Shown here: piece by piece, positions 37,270 through 49,509 of the stretch
Numbering within the stretch: the first letter of the stretch is position 1
Layout: each line of letters starts with the position of its first letter
Assembly (NCBI GenBank): GCA_050084985.1
Contig: JBITNC010000001.1
Coordinates: forward strand, 15,934,001 to 15,998,000
Reading direction: 5' to 3'
Source of the DNA: Nageia nagi
Lineage: Eukaryota > Pinophyta
Length of the DNA: 64,000 bases
The notes under the pieces: generated by a model
Told to the model about the DNA's origin: nothing
The model's input: only the letters and a program-made list of their open reading frames with translations
Database searches by the model: none
Program-made: the position numbers and the translations under genes

Positions 37270-38859
37270 CACATTTATCCTAATACCCTAAATCCTTTGC
37301 TTACTATCACCATGCCTAAACTCATCATCATCAAAATCTAATTTCTCATCATCATTGAAATCTATGTTGAGAATTAGCTAATCCTCTAGCTAACTCTCCT
37401 AACCCTGATCTTGACCCTTCGGCTGACCCTCCTAACCTTGGAAAGAATAATTAAATAAATATTAGTAAATAAGAAAAAATTAAAAATTTTATGCATAAAT
37501 ATCAAATAATATAATTAATTAATAAAAATTATGTAAAATATTACTTATAGTCTCAACTGTTATCTTCAATTGTAGTGCTTGAAAATAATGTTGAAGGGCA
37601 TATTTTACTTCATCTCTTAAAGGATTTCTACCATATTTGGTGAACTACAAAAAAAAAATATTTAATTAAATAATATTTTAAATATTTGACTATTTATTAT
37701 AAATAAATAATTAAATATACTTACAAATTTGGATTCAATCCCTACTTTTTCCAATTTGGCTAACTTATATGTATAACTAATGGAGGATGTCATATATCAA
37801 GCATGCGTAACTTTTTCATACCGTGATGGTTTAGATGTAGATTCTTTACATGCTTCCTCCTCCACTTTCTTCGCAAAGCTCTTCTACACTTTTTTTTCAA
37901 TATCATCAAGCCTAATTCCTTTATGCTTTTTTTAATAAGTTTTATTTATCTTCTGACCTTGTCCCTCCTCTAATTCAAATTCTTTCCCATCTATTTCAAT
38001 GCCCAATCTACACAACATCCTTCATCAAATTCTTTTTTAATGATATCTATCACTATTTGTTTTCCTAAAAAATACACAAATTTTTAAAAATTAAGTTAAA
38101 AATCTAAGTAAAAAGTACTATTAATAATAATATATAAAAAAATGTATATGATTATAACACTTTATTTTCTCAACTCATGATCTAATATGAGATCAAACTG
38201 ATGGAATGTGCATTTTTGGAGAATATCATAAAACATATCTTGAAGAATATTTGACAATATTAGTAAATTAATATATCCAAAAATAAATATATAAATATAT
38301 ATTTTTTAAAATCAATTTGTACCCTTCTTATTGTTAACAACTACACCCTTTTCATCCATTTTTATTTCAATATTATTATTGCCTTTGCACATTAGAAATT
38401 CAACTTATTGATTGACCTTTGACTCTATATCTACAATTATAATACTTACATTATCCTTATTGAATGTAATATTTATAAGAATTAATTAATAGAAGGTTAT
38501 TTCAATTATTTTTCTAAAATTAATAAATTAAAAAATACTACCACCCTCTGGTGATGATCTCGTTGATGATGATGTGGCAACATTGATAGAAAACCCAATC
38601 AAAGTCCCAATGCCCTTTTTTGTTAATTTCCCTTTCCAATTCACACCTATCCATCCATTTTATGGCCATTTTAGACAATGTGTCCACTGCCTAAGTTTGT
38701 AAACAAGATAAAGAAATAAATTTATTTTTTCTTCTAAAATGAATATTATTAAATAAAATATAATCAAATCATATTAATACATATAAATACTTACTTAACC
38801 CTTCTTGCTTGGTATTGTCTTTGGATTTTTTTGCTTCTTTTATCTCCATCATCGACCAT
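37270..38859 (-). pseudogene. Unrecognised spliced gene inside the CACTA element, opposite strand to TNP2
   Basis: I do not recognise the product. A start codon at 38859 opens MVDDGDKRSKKIQRQYQARR, followed by a GT donor. The next exon-like block (about 38560-38695) is open: AVDTLSKMAIKWMDRCELER, then EINKKGHWDFDWVFYQCCHI. Further blocks read VSIIIVDIESKVNQ and VEFLMCKGNNNIEIKMDEKG (about 38325-38460), then a basic, lysine-rich block (KSFAKKVEEEACKESTSKPS, about 37800-37880) and NPLRDEVKYALQHYFQAL (about 37575-37630). An acidic Asp-rich end lies at 37290-37400. Position and basic composition would suit a CACTA accessory DNA-binding protein, but no domain match supports that. Confidence 0.4.
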
Positions 38860-39404
38860 GATAATCACTAAATAAAGATAATTAAAAAAATAATATTAGT
38901 ATAATAAAAAAATGAATATGTAAATTATAATAAAATTTAAAATTTATATTAAAATTATGGTTAATTTTTATTTATCAAAATCAAGCGTAAAACTTTTAAA
39001 CTTTAGACCCTAAGATCCTAAATATTAATGTAAGATTATAAGACATGGAATATTGTAATGTTTTTGCCAAATGTTGAGATGATATACATGCAACTCGTCA
39101 ATTAACAATTTATAGATTTTTCAAAAAGAAAATAGTGGGAAAGGTTGTTATTTTGGATGGTGGTTATTGTTGGTAGGAAGATAGAATAAGACTCATGTTG
39201 GTAAGAAGATTTAGTATTTGGTACATAAATTTCTAATGAAGGTCTTTATATTTTGAAATTTAGATTTAAAATATAGTTTCTTTTACATCTACATGTTAGA
39301 AATTATGAAAGAGTTTTGATGGACTCTCTTCTCAATTTGAGTATTGAGTTGTTTGGTTATAATAGATGTAGAGTATTATAGTATTGTAGGATAGAGTATA
39401 AAGT
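38860..39404. other. CACTA interior, no gene seen
   Basis: AT-rich DNA between the minus-strand gene and the first telomere-like block. It could hold the promoter of the minus-strand gene. Confidence 0.4.
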
Positions 39405-40460
39405 CCTAATCCTAAATGTTTCAAACCCCTAACCCTTAAGCCCTAATTGTAACCCTTAAAACCTAACCCCTAGCCCTTAAATCTTAACTATAACCATTAA
39501 CCCTTAACCCTTAATCCCTAACCCCACACCCTAACTTTAACCCCTTACCTAAACCCCTAACCCCTAATGCTTATAAAATTAAAATGATAAATTATAATAT
39601 ATAAAATTTAATGTTTATGAAATTTATATTATTTTAAAAATAAAAAATTTATTAAATTATTATAAAATTTATATATTATTTTAAAATAAAAAATGTATAT
39701 TATTTAAAAAATTATAACCCTGAAATTTATAACCATAACCCCAAACCCTAACCCTAACCCTAACCCAAACCCTTAACCTTTAAACCCTAATTGTAACCCT
39801 TAACTTTGAAAACCTAACCCCTAAACCCTAACCTTTAACTCAAACCTCTAACCCTTAAACCTTAACCCCTAACCCCTAATCTAAACCCATAACCTTTAAT
39901 TCTTACCCCTAACCATAACCCTAACTATAACCCTTAAATCGTAACCATAACCATAACTCTAACCATAACCCTAAACCCTAATCCTTAAACCCTAAACCCT
40001 AACTATAACTCTAATATTTAACCCCTAATCCTTAATGCTTACCTTGAATCCTAACCATAATACTAACCATAACCCAAATTTTATAACCATAACCCTAATT
40101 CATAAACCCCTTAAACTTCTAAACTTTTAAACCCCTAAACATAATCTCTAACCCTAATTATAACCCCTAATGCTTAATCCCTAACTAACGACCCTTAACC
40201 TTAAACCTACCCTACCTAACCAAAACCTTAACCATAATTTGTAATGCTTAATTCCTAACTAACCCTTAACCCTAAACTTAACATAACCCTTCAACCCTAA
40301 ATATTAACCTTTAGCTCCAAACTTAACCCCTAAAACCTAAACATTAACCCTTAACCTCACACCCTAATCATAAAACCCCAAATCCTAATCCCTAACCCTA
40401 AACACTAACCTCAAACCTTAAGACATTAACTTTAAACCTTAAGATCCTAAACTCTAAATG
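39405..40460. repeat. Degenerate telomere-like array, block 1
   Basis: About 1 kb of C-rich plus-strand repeats based on AACCCTA, AACCCCTA and AACCCTTA, broken by an AT spacer at about 39562-39715. The best run is AAACCCTAACCCTAACCC near 39743. Six- and eight-base spacings dominate, so many units are TTAGGG-like rather than the plant TTTAGGG. It lies well inside the CACTA boundaries. Confidence 0.92.
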
Positions 40461-42595
40461 TTATCTTGTTACTATGTTAATGTTAAGTTAAATGTTTAAA
40501 ACTTAAGTTATATGTTTAACATTAATTTAAAAATTAACTCTAAAATTTTTAAATAATTAACAATTGATATTAAATTTTAAAACTTTAAATAATTAATAAT
40601 TTATATTAAATTCTTAAATAAAATAAATATTAATTTTTATTTTAACCTTAAACATTATAAAATATAAACTAAAATAATGAGTAGTTAAAAATTATAAATT
40701 AATTAGTGAGTTGTTATTTATAAATAATGGAGATGTGGTAATTTTGAAGAAACAAAAGAAAAGAGGATATTGCTATTGGATTTTTTGGTGTATTTTTATA
40801 TAGTTTTCAAAATTGAATGATTTTATGGTTTAATATTTCAAACTTTCTCTAATTTCAAGTTAAATTGAAACCCTAGGTCATTTATACTTCAAAATTTGTA
40901 AAATTGCACAGTTAAATTGAAATCTTAGTTTGTAAAATTATTTAAACCCTAGTTTGTAAATTTGTTTCATTTTTCAAACCTTAGTTTTTTTCAAATGTTA
41001 GATTTAATTTTTTGAATTTCAACAAAACTAAGAATCTAGGGTTTAGGATTTTCCTTATGGAATAGGGTTTAGGGTTTTCCTTTGGTATATTTTTATTTTG
41101 AAATAAAAATTTCTAATTCTAAGCAAAAACATTTCATTTCTATAAAAGGATTTTAAATATTTAATGCAAATTTGAATTTCAAAGTTAAAATTTGAATCTA
41201 GAGTTCTTACCTCTAAATCTTACTATGAATCTATCAAAAATTAGTTAGATTTTATAAAATTTAATGTTATATCCTTCTCTCTTGCTAAAATATTGTTATT
41301 CTTTATCTCCTTCCTCTGACACAAACGAAAATGATGTTTTGTGGGGTATGTGGGGCATGTCCCTTTTGTTTTATCCCTTAGTTGGGGTTTGATGTATTAC
41401 TTGACATATTGAATGTGTTAAACAATGTGTCAATCCATTATTCAACCAATGCATCAACCCTAATATATTTTAACAAAAAAATATAATTAAATTAAATTAG
41501 TAAAAAATTAAATATTAAATAGTATTAAAAATACTTAAAAAATTAAATTAAATAGTTAAAAAAATGAAATAGGAAATTAAATTAAATTAATAAAAAAATT
41601 AAATGGTAAAAAATTAAATTATAAAATAACATGATTTAATATATTTAATAAATATATAATTTTTTAAATTAAATAACCTATTTTTTATATTTAAAAAATG
41701 TAATTAGTTATGTTTTTTATTTAGATAATATTTTTTATATTTAAAAAATATTAAATTATTTATATTTTTTGTTTAAATAATATGTTATACTTAGATATAA
41801 ATGAATTGTAACGATTTTATCATATTAGCTTAGATTGTATACATGTGTGATTTATTTTGTAAATGCATATGCATTTACCTTTAAAATTAACATCAATGAG
41901 TTGGAAGTCATGACCAACCATTGATTCTATTATTCTTGAGTTCCCAACACCATATTTTTTTAGTCATAGAGCCAGCTACACTTGTATTTGATCACCAAGG
42001 TAGTCATATGTTAGAATAGGAGTCATTACTTTCCATCGAATGATTATAAATAAGGGAGATGAGAGTTTATTTAGGCAACATTAATGGACTAGGTAGTCCA
42101 TTTGCTACATTATGAGGGTAGATACTCTTAGCAAGTCCAATGACATTCCCTATGCCCCATTGCACTTCGAGGATACTTTTAGTCACCAAGTTGATACTTA
42201 ACCCTAGGAAGCCTTTTATCCACCATATTGATCTTGAAGCCCATGTCGGTTAGACAAGGGTTAGATTATTGATAGTGGAGGTAGAGTTGTAATGACCACT
42301 TCTATATAATATTATGTGACTCATTGGCAAGATATGGTAAACCTAGCTAATAGTTTTATCATTCTAACTTACTTTAACACTTGACTAGTATACATTCTAT
42401 GAAAATTAAAAACTTTAAAAAAAATCTTCACACCACTCACATTAATAAGATTTAATCAATTTGTGAAATTGTAAAAAAAATGACCACATCCCATTACATG
42501 ATAAAGTAATTAGGTATATAGGTTGTTTGATGCACATTTGTAAAGTTATAAAAAAGATAACCACATCATATTACATTTCCTTAATTCAACTTTTT
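40461..42595. other. CACTA interior between telomere-like blocks, no gene seen
   Basis: Very AT-rich. Traces of GGGTTTAGG in the opposite orientation occur at about 41038-41075. A perfect 20-base palindrome GTAAATGCATATGCATTTAC lies at 41859-41878. No supported coding sequence. Confidence 0.5.
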
Positions 42596-43398
42596 TACCT
42601 GAATCCTAAACCCCTAAATCTTAAACCCCTAAACCCTAAACCTCTAAATTGTAAACCCTATACCCTAAAACTTAAACCGTATACCCTATACCCTAAATTC
42701 TATATCATAAACCCTATATCTTAAATTTTAAACCCTAAACTCTAAATCTTATATCCTATACCCAAAACCCTAAACATTAAACCATAAACCTTAAACCTTG
42801 AATCATAAACCCTAACCCCAAAATCCTAAACCTTTAACCCTAAATATTAAACCCTAAACCTTAAACCCTATATCTTATACCATATACCATTACCCTAAAT
42901 CCTAAATCAAAAATCATAAACCCTAACCCAAAAATCCTAAACCTTTAATCCTAAATATTAAACCCTAACCCCAAAACCCTAAACATTAAATCATATACCC
43001 TAAACCTTAAATCCTAAATCATAAATCCTAACCCCAAAATCTTGAACCTTTAACCCTAATAGTACACCTTATATCCTAAACCCTAACCCTAAAACCATAA
43101 ACCTTTAACCCTAAATATTAAACCCAAAACACTATATCCTAAACCCTAAACTCTAAATCATAAACCCTAATTCCATAATTCTAAACCTTAAACCCTAAAT
43201 GTTAAATCCTAAACCCTAAACCCTATAACTTAAACCCTATATCCTACAACTTAAACCCTATACCCTACAACTTAAACCATATACCCTAAATCATAAACCC
43301 TAACCCCAAAACCCTAAACCTTTAATCCTAAACATTAAACCTTAAATCCTAAATATTTAACCCTAAACCTTATATCCAAAACCTTTAACCCTAAACTA
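42596..43398. repeat. Degenerate telomere-like array, block 2
   Basis: About 0.8 kb of plus-strand repeats based on the plant telomere heptamer CCCTAAA, with variants such as CCCTATA and CCTTAAA, in the same orientation as block 1. Example: CCCCTAAACCCTAAACC near 42627. Short frames rich in KPLN repeats here are by-products of the array. Confidence 0.92.
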
Positions 43399-43420
43399 TT
43401 ATTTTTTATTTTATTGATTA

Positions 43421-45010
43421 ATGTTGAAGTATGTAAGTGACTTCATTATCAATATTATCATTGGCTTGGTGATCAATATGTGGAGGGTTATAATGATTGA
43501 TGTTTCATCAAATGATGATCCTATACCATCATTAATTCATGAGAGGAGGATAGATATTTCATCATCAGATGATGAAGACCAGATTGATGAATATTATACA
43601 ACACCAAAAATTCATCTTAAGAGAACATATATATCATAGAATGAAAATGAGGTATATATCATGAATCAATAGTCAATTTTTATTAGATATGTAGCAATGT
43701 AAGATCAATTAAATTATCATGTTGATGATATTATATGCAATATTTAACTAGTTAATATTATGGCTAATGTTATTAGATTGTCTCCCATATTCATATTCAA
43801 AGGATGATGATGATCGTGAGGTAATTAATTAGCATGAATGACTATTTAATTTTATTTTCAAATTATTCATGAATAATTATCTTATCTATATTGATGTTTA
43901 TATTAGGCTTAATGAAAACTCTTATTAACCATAATTAAGTCTTCAATTGGAAGAGATAAAGTATCCATAGAGTTGTACACAACAAGATGTGCATTTCCAT
44001 AAATTGAACCAATGGATGATAATGTGATATAATGATTTAGTGATGTTATTACTCTTTATTATAGGGTATTTGTTGTATGTGGGTGTTCAATATGTAAGGA
44101 TTGGAAAAAGAATAGAAGGGAAGATGTATAAATACATTATTATGATGTTGATGTACCAAATATAGAGGGAGCATTACTTCCTACAGTTAGGAAAGATCTC
44201 ATTGGTCCAGTTGAACCTACTAGATGTGTTAAACATCTAAAAGAGAATGTTTCATTTAAAATACAAAAATATGTAGATTCATCGGATGAAGATAGAGCAA
44301 AACTATGTACAATAATAAGAAATGAAGGATGATTTCACCTATTGCTACCAAATGTTGAGCCACTTGAGCTACCATATGAGAGTGTTGGTGATTTGCATTT
44401 ATAACCTAATTATGTGCATTTATATAAGTCTACCTATGAATGTAAGGCACATGGTACATGGTCAATCGAAAAATATTTTCCAAAAGGTTATGAACAGTTC
44501 ACTTGTTGTGCTAATTCATAAATGATCAAACCTTCTAATCTACATAATGTAGGCATGGGTTGTTTATATTACCAAATGTGTGAGTTCATCCATATAGTGA
44601 AAAAGAACCATTGATGCCATTTTATGGGATAGGTTACAATATAACATATTAGAGGATATTAGCATATATTATTCAGTATGGCTAAATATGGTATGAGTGG
44701 AAATCAACATCAAAAAAAAAAGATTTAGGATGTTTGTACATTGATGGCCAACCAAAGACACATGGAACATTGCATGATATATAAACAGATCCAAAGGCAC
44801 CAAAAGTCTAGCAAATTGTATTTTTATAGAATATGCAAATGATATTTTGACTTTATGCCTAGAAAAATGAGAACTTTTGTAGGTGTATATCCTATTGTAA
44901 CTCTTTCCCCTAGTGATGAGATCTTAGTACACTACAATATCAATAAATTTATTCTAACACATAAGAGATGTATGGATTTAGAAGATCCAAATGTATTTAT
45001 TAAACTATGA
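43421..45010 (+). pseudogene. Decayed gene with a SET-like domain inside the CACTA element
   Basis: SET domains methylate lysines, usually on histones. An acidic first exon (43421 to about 43650, DISSSDDEDQIDEYY) ends at a GT donor. An AG acceptor at 44063 opens about 165 codons in one frame with only four stops (VRKDLIGPVEPTRCVKHLKE, KSTYECKAHGTWSIEKYFPK). The SET-like part follows over frameshifts: MIKPSNLHNVGMG (the x-S-x-x-x-N-x-G-x-G start), EPLMPFYGIGYNITY, then LYIDGQPKTHGT and TDPKAPKV (about 44735-44815). It closes with MRTFVGVYPIVTLSPSDEIL then VHYN, like the I-x-x-G-x-EIL-x-x-Y end of SET. A clear NHSC motif is absent. It sits upstream of TNP2 on the same strand. The SET call is my reading of motif order, not a search result. 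Confidence 0.5.
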
Positions 45011-45974
45011 CAAAAACATCAAAATAATGGATATTATAGTAGAAATTGAATAATATTATAGTAGGAATGTAGTTATGACTCTCTATGTTACTTGCTAGTT
45101 TTTTGAAGAACCTCAATGGAGGTTACTTGTTGAAGAACCTGACTATTGGAATTGCTACTAAATTTTTACTTAAACTCATGTACTTGTTAAAATAATTAAC
45201 AAATACTTATTGGATATTGCAAATAATGATGTAATGGACATGCATTGATTTTCCCTCAGCATTATGATATATGAATAGAAATATAATTTATTGATGTATT
45301 ATAATAATAATTTTTTAATCATACACTTGTTATAACTTGTTTACATATTAAATTAAAATATTATATTTTATAATTATATTAATTATTTGTAATAAATAAT
45401 TTCACAGGCACATCATACTACAACAAATACATAAGATAAGTCAAATACAATATCATATATGTCAATCCTACATCAAAAAAATATTCATTGGAAAAAAGGA
45501 AGCAACAAAAAAACTTATTAAGGATGCATATGTAGAATTCATGAAAAACCCAAATCCAAAGCTCTTGTTCATATAGTCATGAATTTAGATAGTGATAATG
45601 ATGAAAGATAATATAATGCTCATGATCAATAGCAAAGTGTAATGCATGGTTTATTAAAATCAATCTATACACATGAAAATGATGATATATACATGACTAA
45701 TAGTCCTCATACACATGATGATGTAAAAGAAGGTAATTTTGAAAATGATAGCATATATATTATTGTCAAAACACCTTTATATAAAGAAGCATGTATTTCC
45801 AAGTTGGAAGTGATCCTACTTCTCATGAATATAAAAGCCAAAAATGGATGGTGAGATACAAGTGTCAATGATCTTTTGAACATATTTTTTTATTTTACAA
45901 TTTTTTAATTTCTATAAATTTATAGGATATTTTTTTCATTATTTATTATTTGTATAATAATTCTATTTATTGTT

Positions 45975-46735
45975 TGTATTATAGGTTACTAAATGAAAAG
46001 TTGCTTCTAAGTGATGATGTCATCCCTTCTTCATGTAGAAAGGTAAAAAACAATTTGAAGGATGTAGAGGTATCATTTGTTTCATACCATGCTTATATTA
46101 ATGATTTCATATTATATAGAGGACCATATGAAAAATTGATTATATGTCCAATGTTTGGTGTAAATAGATATCATTTAGTAACTACAGGGAATAATGTTCC
46201 TCAAAAAAAATTTCACCATCTTCCACTTATCCATAGATTCATTATAATGTATAAGTTCACTTGCACAATATATAGATTGGCATACAAAAAATATAAGTGA
46301 AGATTTTGTATTACTATTCCTAAATATTCTAGAGTAATGAAACATATAGAAAATATGTGGCTTGATAAATTTCGAGATGAACCTAGGAGTATTAGTTTTG
46401 GGTTTAGAAATTGATGGTATAAATCCACATTCCATACAATCATATAATTATTCAGTATGGCTATTTTTATAATTAATTATAACATATCTCCATGGATTTC
46501 CCTAAAAAAGAATATTTGTTGTTAACTCTCTTAGTTCTTGGACCACATAAGGTAAAAAATATAGATGTCTTCTTTGAACCATTAATTAATGAATTGATGC
46601 AATTATGGAATGAAATTTAGAATATGATTGATATAAGTAGACCAATACAACAAACATAATTCACATTACATGGCATACTATGTTGGACTATACATGATCA
46701 TCCAGATCTTAGTGTTTATTCAGGTATTTATATAT
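45975..46735 (+). pseudogene. TNP2 Transposase_21 domain, first part
   Basis: LLNEKLLLSDDVIPSSCRKV, then ACIN-like HAYINDFILYRGPYEKLIIC, CPMFGVNRYHLVTTGNNVPQ and HHLPLIHRF match the TNP2 order LP-x-SYYEAKK, HACPNDC-x-L, CP-x-CG-x-SRY, VP-x-KVLRYFPLIPRL. Past 46388 come LGLEIDGINPHSIQSYNYSV and NISPWISLKK, then LLVLGPHKVKNIDVFFEPLI and NELMQLWNE, LHGILCWTIHDHPDLS, the DGFNPF / PPW / GPK-x-PGNDIDVYLQPLI / TINDFPA landmarks. At least three frame changes. Confidence 0.85.
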
Positions 46736-46843
46736 AATCTTGATTACATTTTCATGTATAATAAAATAATATCTTGTAAATATTTAATTTTCTTTTACTA
46801 GATGGTAATATGTTCTATAATAAAAATGTATTGCAAACCTTTG

Positions 46844-48007
46844 TGTATGTCAAAATTTGTGCTATATGTGTCTCAACAAGAATAAACTAGTTAAATTCAC
46901 ACACAAATCTTCACTTGCATAACCATGCTTTACTAAATATGCATTCACTAAAAACTTAGGTAAAGATAGATTCAAATCTTGAAATATGGAACTCAAAACT
47001 TGCAATAATATAAAGAAACCCTAAATGCATCTAATGGGAAGAGTAGCCTCCTAACCTAAGCCCTTTAAGGTACCTAGGAGAGCTTGGAGTGACTTTCTTC
47101 ACTCCAAAAAGCATGTGAGCTCCTAATCCCTCAATTCATTGAGAACATAAGAAATTTGTATGCCTATTATGCAAATGATTAGGTCTATGTGTTCCTAATA
47201 CAAATTAAATGGTAGATTCAAACAATGAGTGCAATCTTTACATGTATCAATGACAAAATGCAAGATCTAAACCTTTAAACTTTCAAAAACTTCAAATGAT
47301 GCAAACATAAATATCTTTAAATATCCTTGAATCAAAGCGATTCAAGGATACCCACAAGATCCTATGAGTCTTAACAAGGTGTATTTATGATACTATGGAT
47401 TCAAATAATAAATCTAGTGGTGGAAATGCGAGTTATCATGAATTTAGCCTATACATCATACTACATGCAAATAATTTGTGCTGGATACAATAGTTAGGTA
47501 GATCCAAGCTCCTCCAATGGTTGAATGAGCTCCAAATCCTACAAAAACCTTGAGCATACAAGTATATTTGCAATTTGAAGTGAGTTTTGTAAAAATAATA
47601 CTACCACAAGTATGGTAGCATGAAGATCCTTAACTTGTGATGATGAAAGATCCTTCAAAAGCATGTAACCCTTGAGAAATTCTTCAAACCCTTTCGCAAT
47701 CTTGGAGCAATAATTGTGAGAGAAAAAATCATAAGTGGGCATAGGAGTAAATGAGTCAATAATTGATTAGAGTTTTAGAATTATAATTTTCCATTGATTT
47801 ATATACCTCCTTTGTAACTTAAGTGAATATAGCTAGTTACCCACTTTTGCAACCTTTTATATTAAAGTCACCTTTTGCTCTAATTTGGACTTTTGAGTAG
47901 TTTGATTTTGCATAATAAACATTAAGGTTAAATAAATAATGCATTACAACATGTCAATGTTATAAAAACACATCTACTTGAAAAAGTGTTATTTTTTAGT
48001 GTCTATA
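46844..48007 (-). mobile_element. Gypsy solo LTR (1,164 bp) in the transposase gene, perfect CTTTG duplication
   Basis: Plus-strand edges TGTATGTC and TGTCTATA (a decayed TGTCTACA) are bracketed by CTTTG at 46839-46843 and 48008-48012. It aligns end to end with the LTR at 5446-6598, so it is the same Gypsy family. No internal region remains, as after LTR-LTR recombination. TNP2 coding resumes after it with EYLGHRKYLSLDH. Confidence 0.93.
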
Positions 48008-48012
48008 CTTTG

Positions 48013-48350
48013 TACAAAAGGATATCATGCTTATCGATGGTGTGCATAAAATCCCACAATAAGATATTCAAAACACTTGCAGAATATGGAATACCTTGGC
48101 CATAGAAAATATTTATCATTGGACCATGAGTTTTGAAATATGAAATCATAATTTAATGGTAATACGGATCACACCCTAACTCTCAATTATGCATCTCCTA
48201 TTGATTGGTTGGAAAAGTACCAAGAAAGTGAATAAATATATTGGAAAAGAGCCTTTGACGAAGGTATTGCTGAAGACAGAGGATGTTGTTGTTCACAAAT
48301 ATTACTTACCCTAAGATGAAATTAACAAAATATTATATCAATATATTTTT
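48013..48350 (+). pseudogene. TNP2 continuation after the solo LTR
   Basis: MEYLGHRKYLSLDHE at about 48086-48131 is the conserved YMGHRRFLPLDH block of TNP2. The stretch YASPIDWLEKYQESE follows near 48190-48240. It proves the LTR landed within the gene. Confidence 0.8.
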
Positions 48351-48429
48351 TTTATTTGAAAAAATACATGTTTGTAATATATCAATTTCATTATTTTATC
48401 AATTAAATGATTAATTTTACATATATTTT

Positions 48430-49408
48430 CAGGTATGAATAGACTATCAATATTTTGTAAATTGGATTACTAGAAGGACTTGTTAGTGATACATTTATTG
48501 GATCATATGCATATTATAAAGAATGTTGCATCTTCTTATATCTATATACAACAAAGAATCATACATCATTCAAGTGATATATAACTTAAAGGCCAACAAA
48601 ACAAAGTGTGCCCTTTGGGTAACTAAAAATTCAAATGGAACAACAAATGTAGCTACTCCAGCCTCATGGATTATGACTAAAGATGAAGTGAACATTCTAC
48701 AAAATCTTATTAAAACCATTAAAACACCAATAGGATATGCATCATCTCTAAGAAAACCATTCACTATTGATGAAAAAATGACAAGATTAAATTATCATGA
48801 TTATCACAATGTGTTAAAGGTATTCTTGTATTATATGTACATCAAAATCCTTATATATTTGTATTAATATATATTTTATTCATCTATATATTTATTAATA
48901 TTATTTTTTTACAAATTATTTTTCCACTTACAATTCATGAATGTGTGAGTTTACCTTCTTATCTAAGATATGCAGTTGGTCAACTATCATTATTTATAAG
49001 GTATTTCATGTTATTTATGATACTACTCAATAAGAAAATATAGTGTGTTTATTGTTATTTTCTAGTTTTTTATACATGTTGACATATGATGATTTTAATT
49101 ATATTTTCATAAATAGATGGTTAACTTCAAAGGAAATACATATGAATGAAATCCCTAGATGAAATAGAGAAATTGTTGAAATTATTTGTAAATTTGAAAA
49201 AGAAATTTATGTTGCTTTTATGGACATTCAAGTGCACCTATTGATCCACCTAGTAGATGATACTAAAATAGTAGGTGTTATAAGTACTAGAAGCATTTTT
49301 TTTGTGGAGAGATTTTTAAAAGTACTAAAAGAATTTATTAGACAAAAATCAAGACTAGAAGGATCTATGTGTGAAGGATACATTGTACTAAAGTCTTTTT
49401 TTATGTAA
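48430..49408 (+). pseudogene. TNP2 DUF4218 region
   Basis: A decayed LDYWKDLLVIHLLDHMHIIK block (about 48463-48525, usually LPYWKDLLLRHNLDVMHIEK) is followed by an open stretch at 48523-48867. There KCALWVTKNSNGTT, PASWIMTKDEVNILQNLIKT, GYASSLRKPFTIDEKMTRLN and YHDYHNVLK match the LKSHDCHVLM region. After an intron-like gap, 49120-49408 gives FEKEIYVAFMDIQVHLLIHL then VDDTKIVGVISTRSIFFVER and FLKVLKEFIRQKSRLEGSMC, the HL-x-x-HLV...P-x-x-RWMYP-x-ER-x-x-K-x-LK signature of DUF4218. Confidence 0.85.
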
Positions 49409-49509
49409 ATTTCTATCTTAAATTCATGATTCATCCCCAATGATATGGTTTCAAGTAGATAAATACATAAATAAATTAGAAGGGAAGGTTTTAGAAACAA
49501 ATGAGAGAC

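Noticed and set aside
42527-42724. Frame with repeated KPLNPKPLN residues
   Set aside because: A by-product of the CCCTAAA repeat array.
39405-43398. A chromosome end or fusion point at the telomere-like arrays
   Set aside because: The arrays are degenerate, in one orientation, and enclosed by a transposon with matching ends and duplications, so no chromosome end is needed to explain them.
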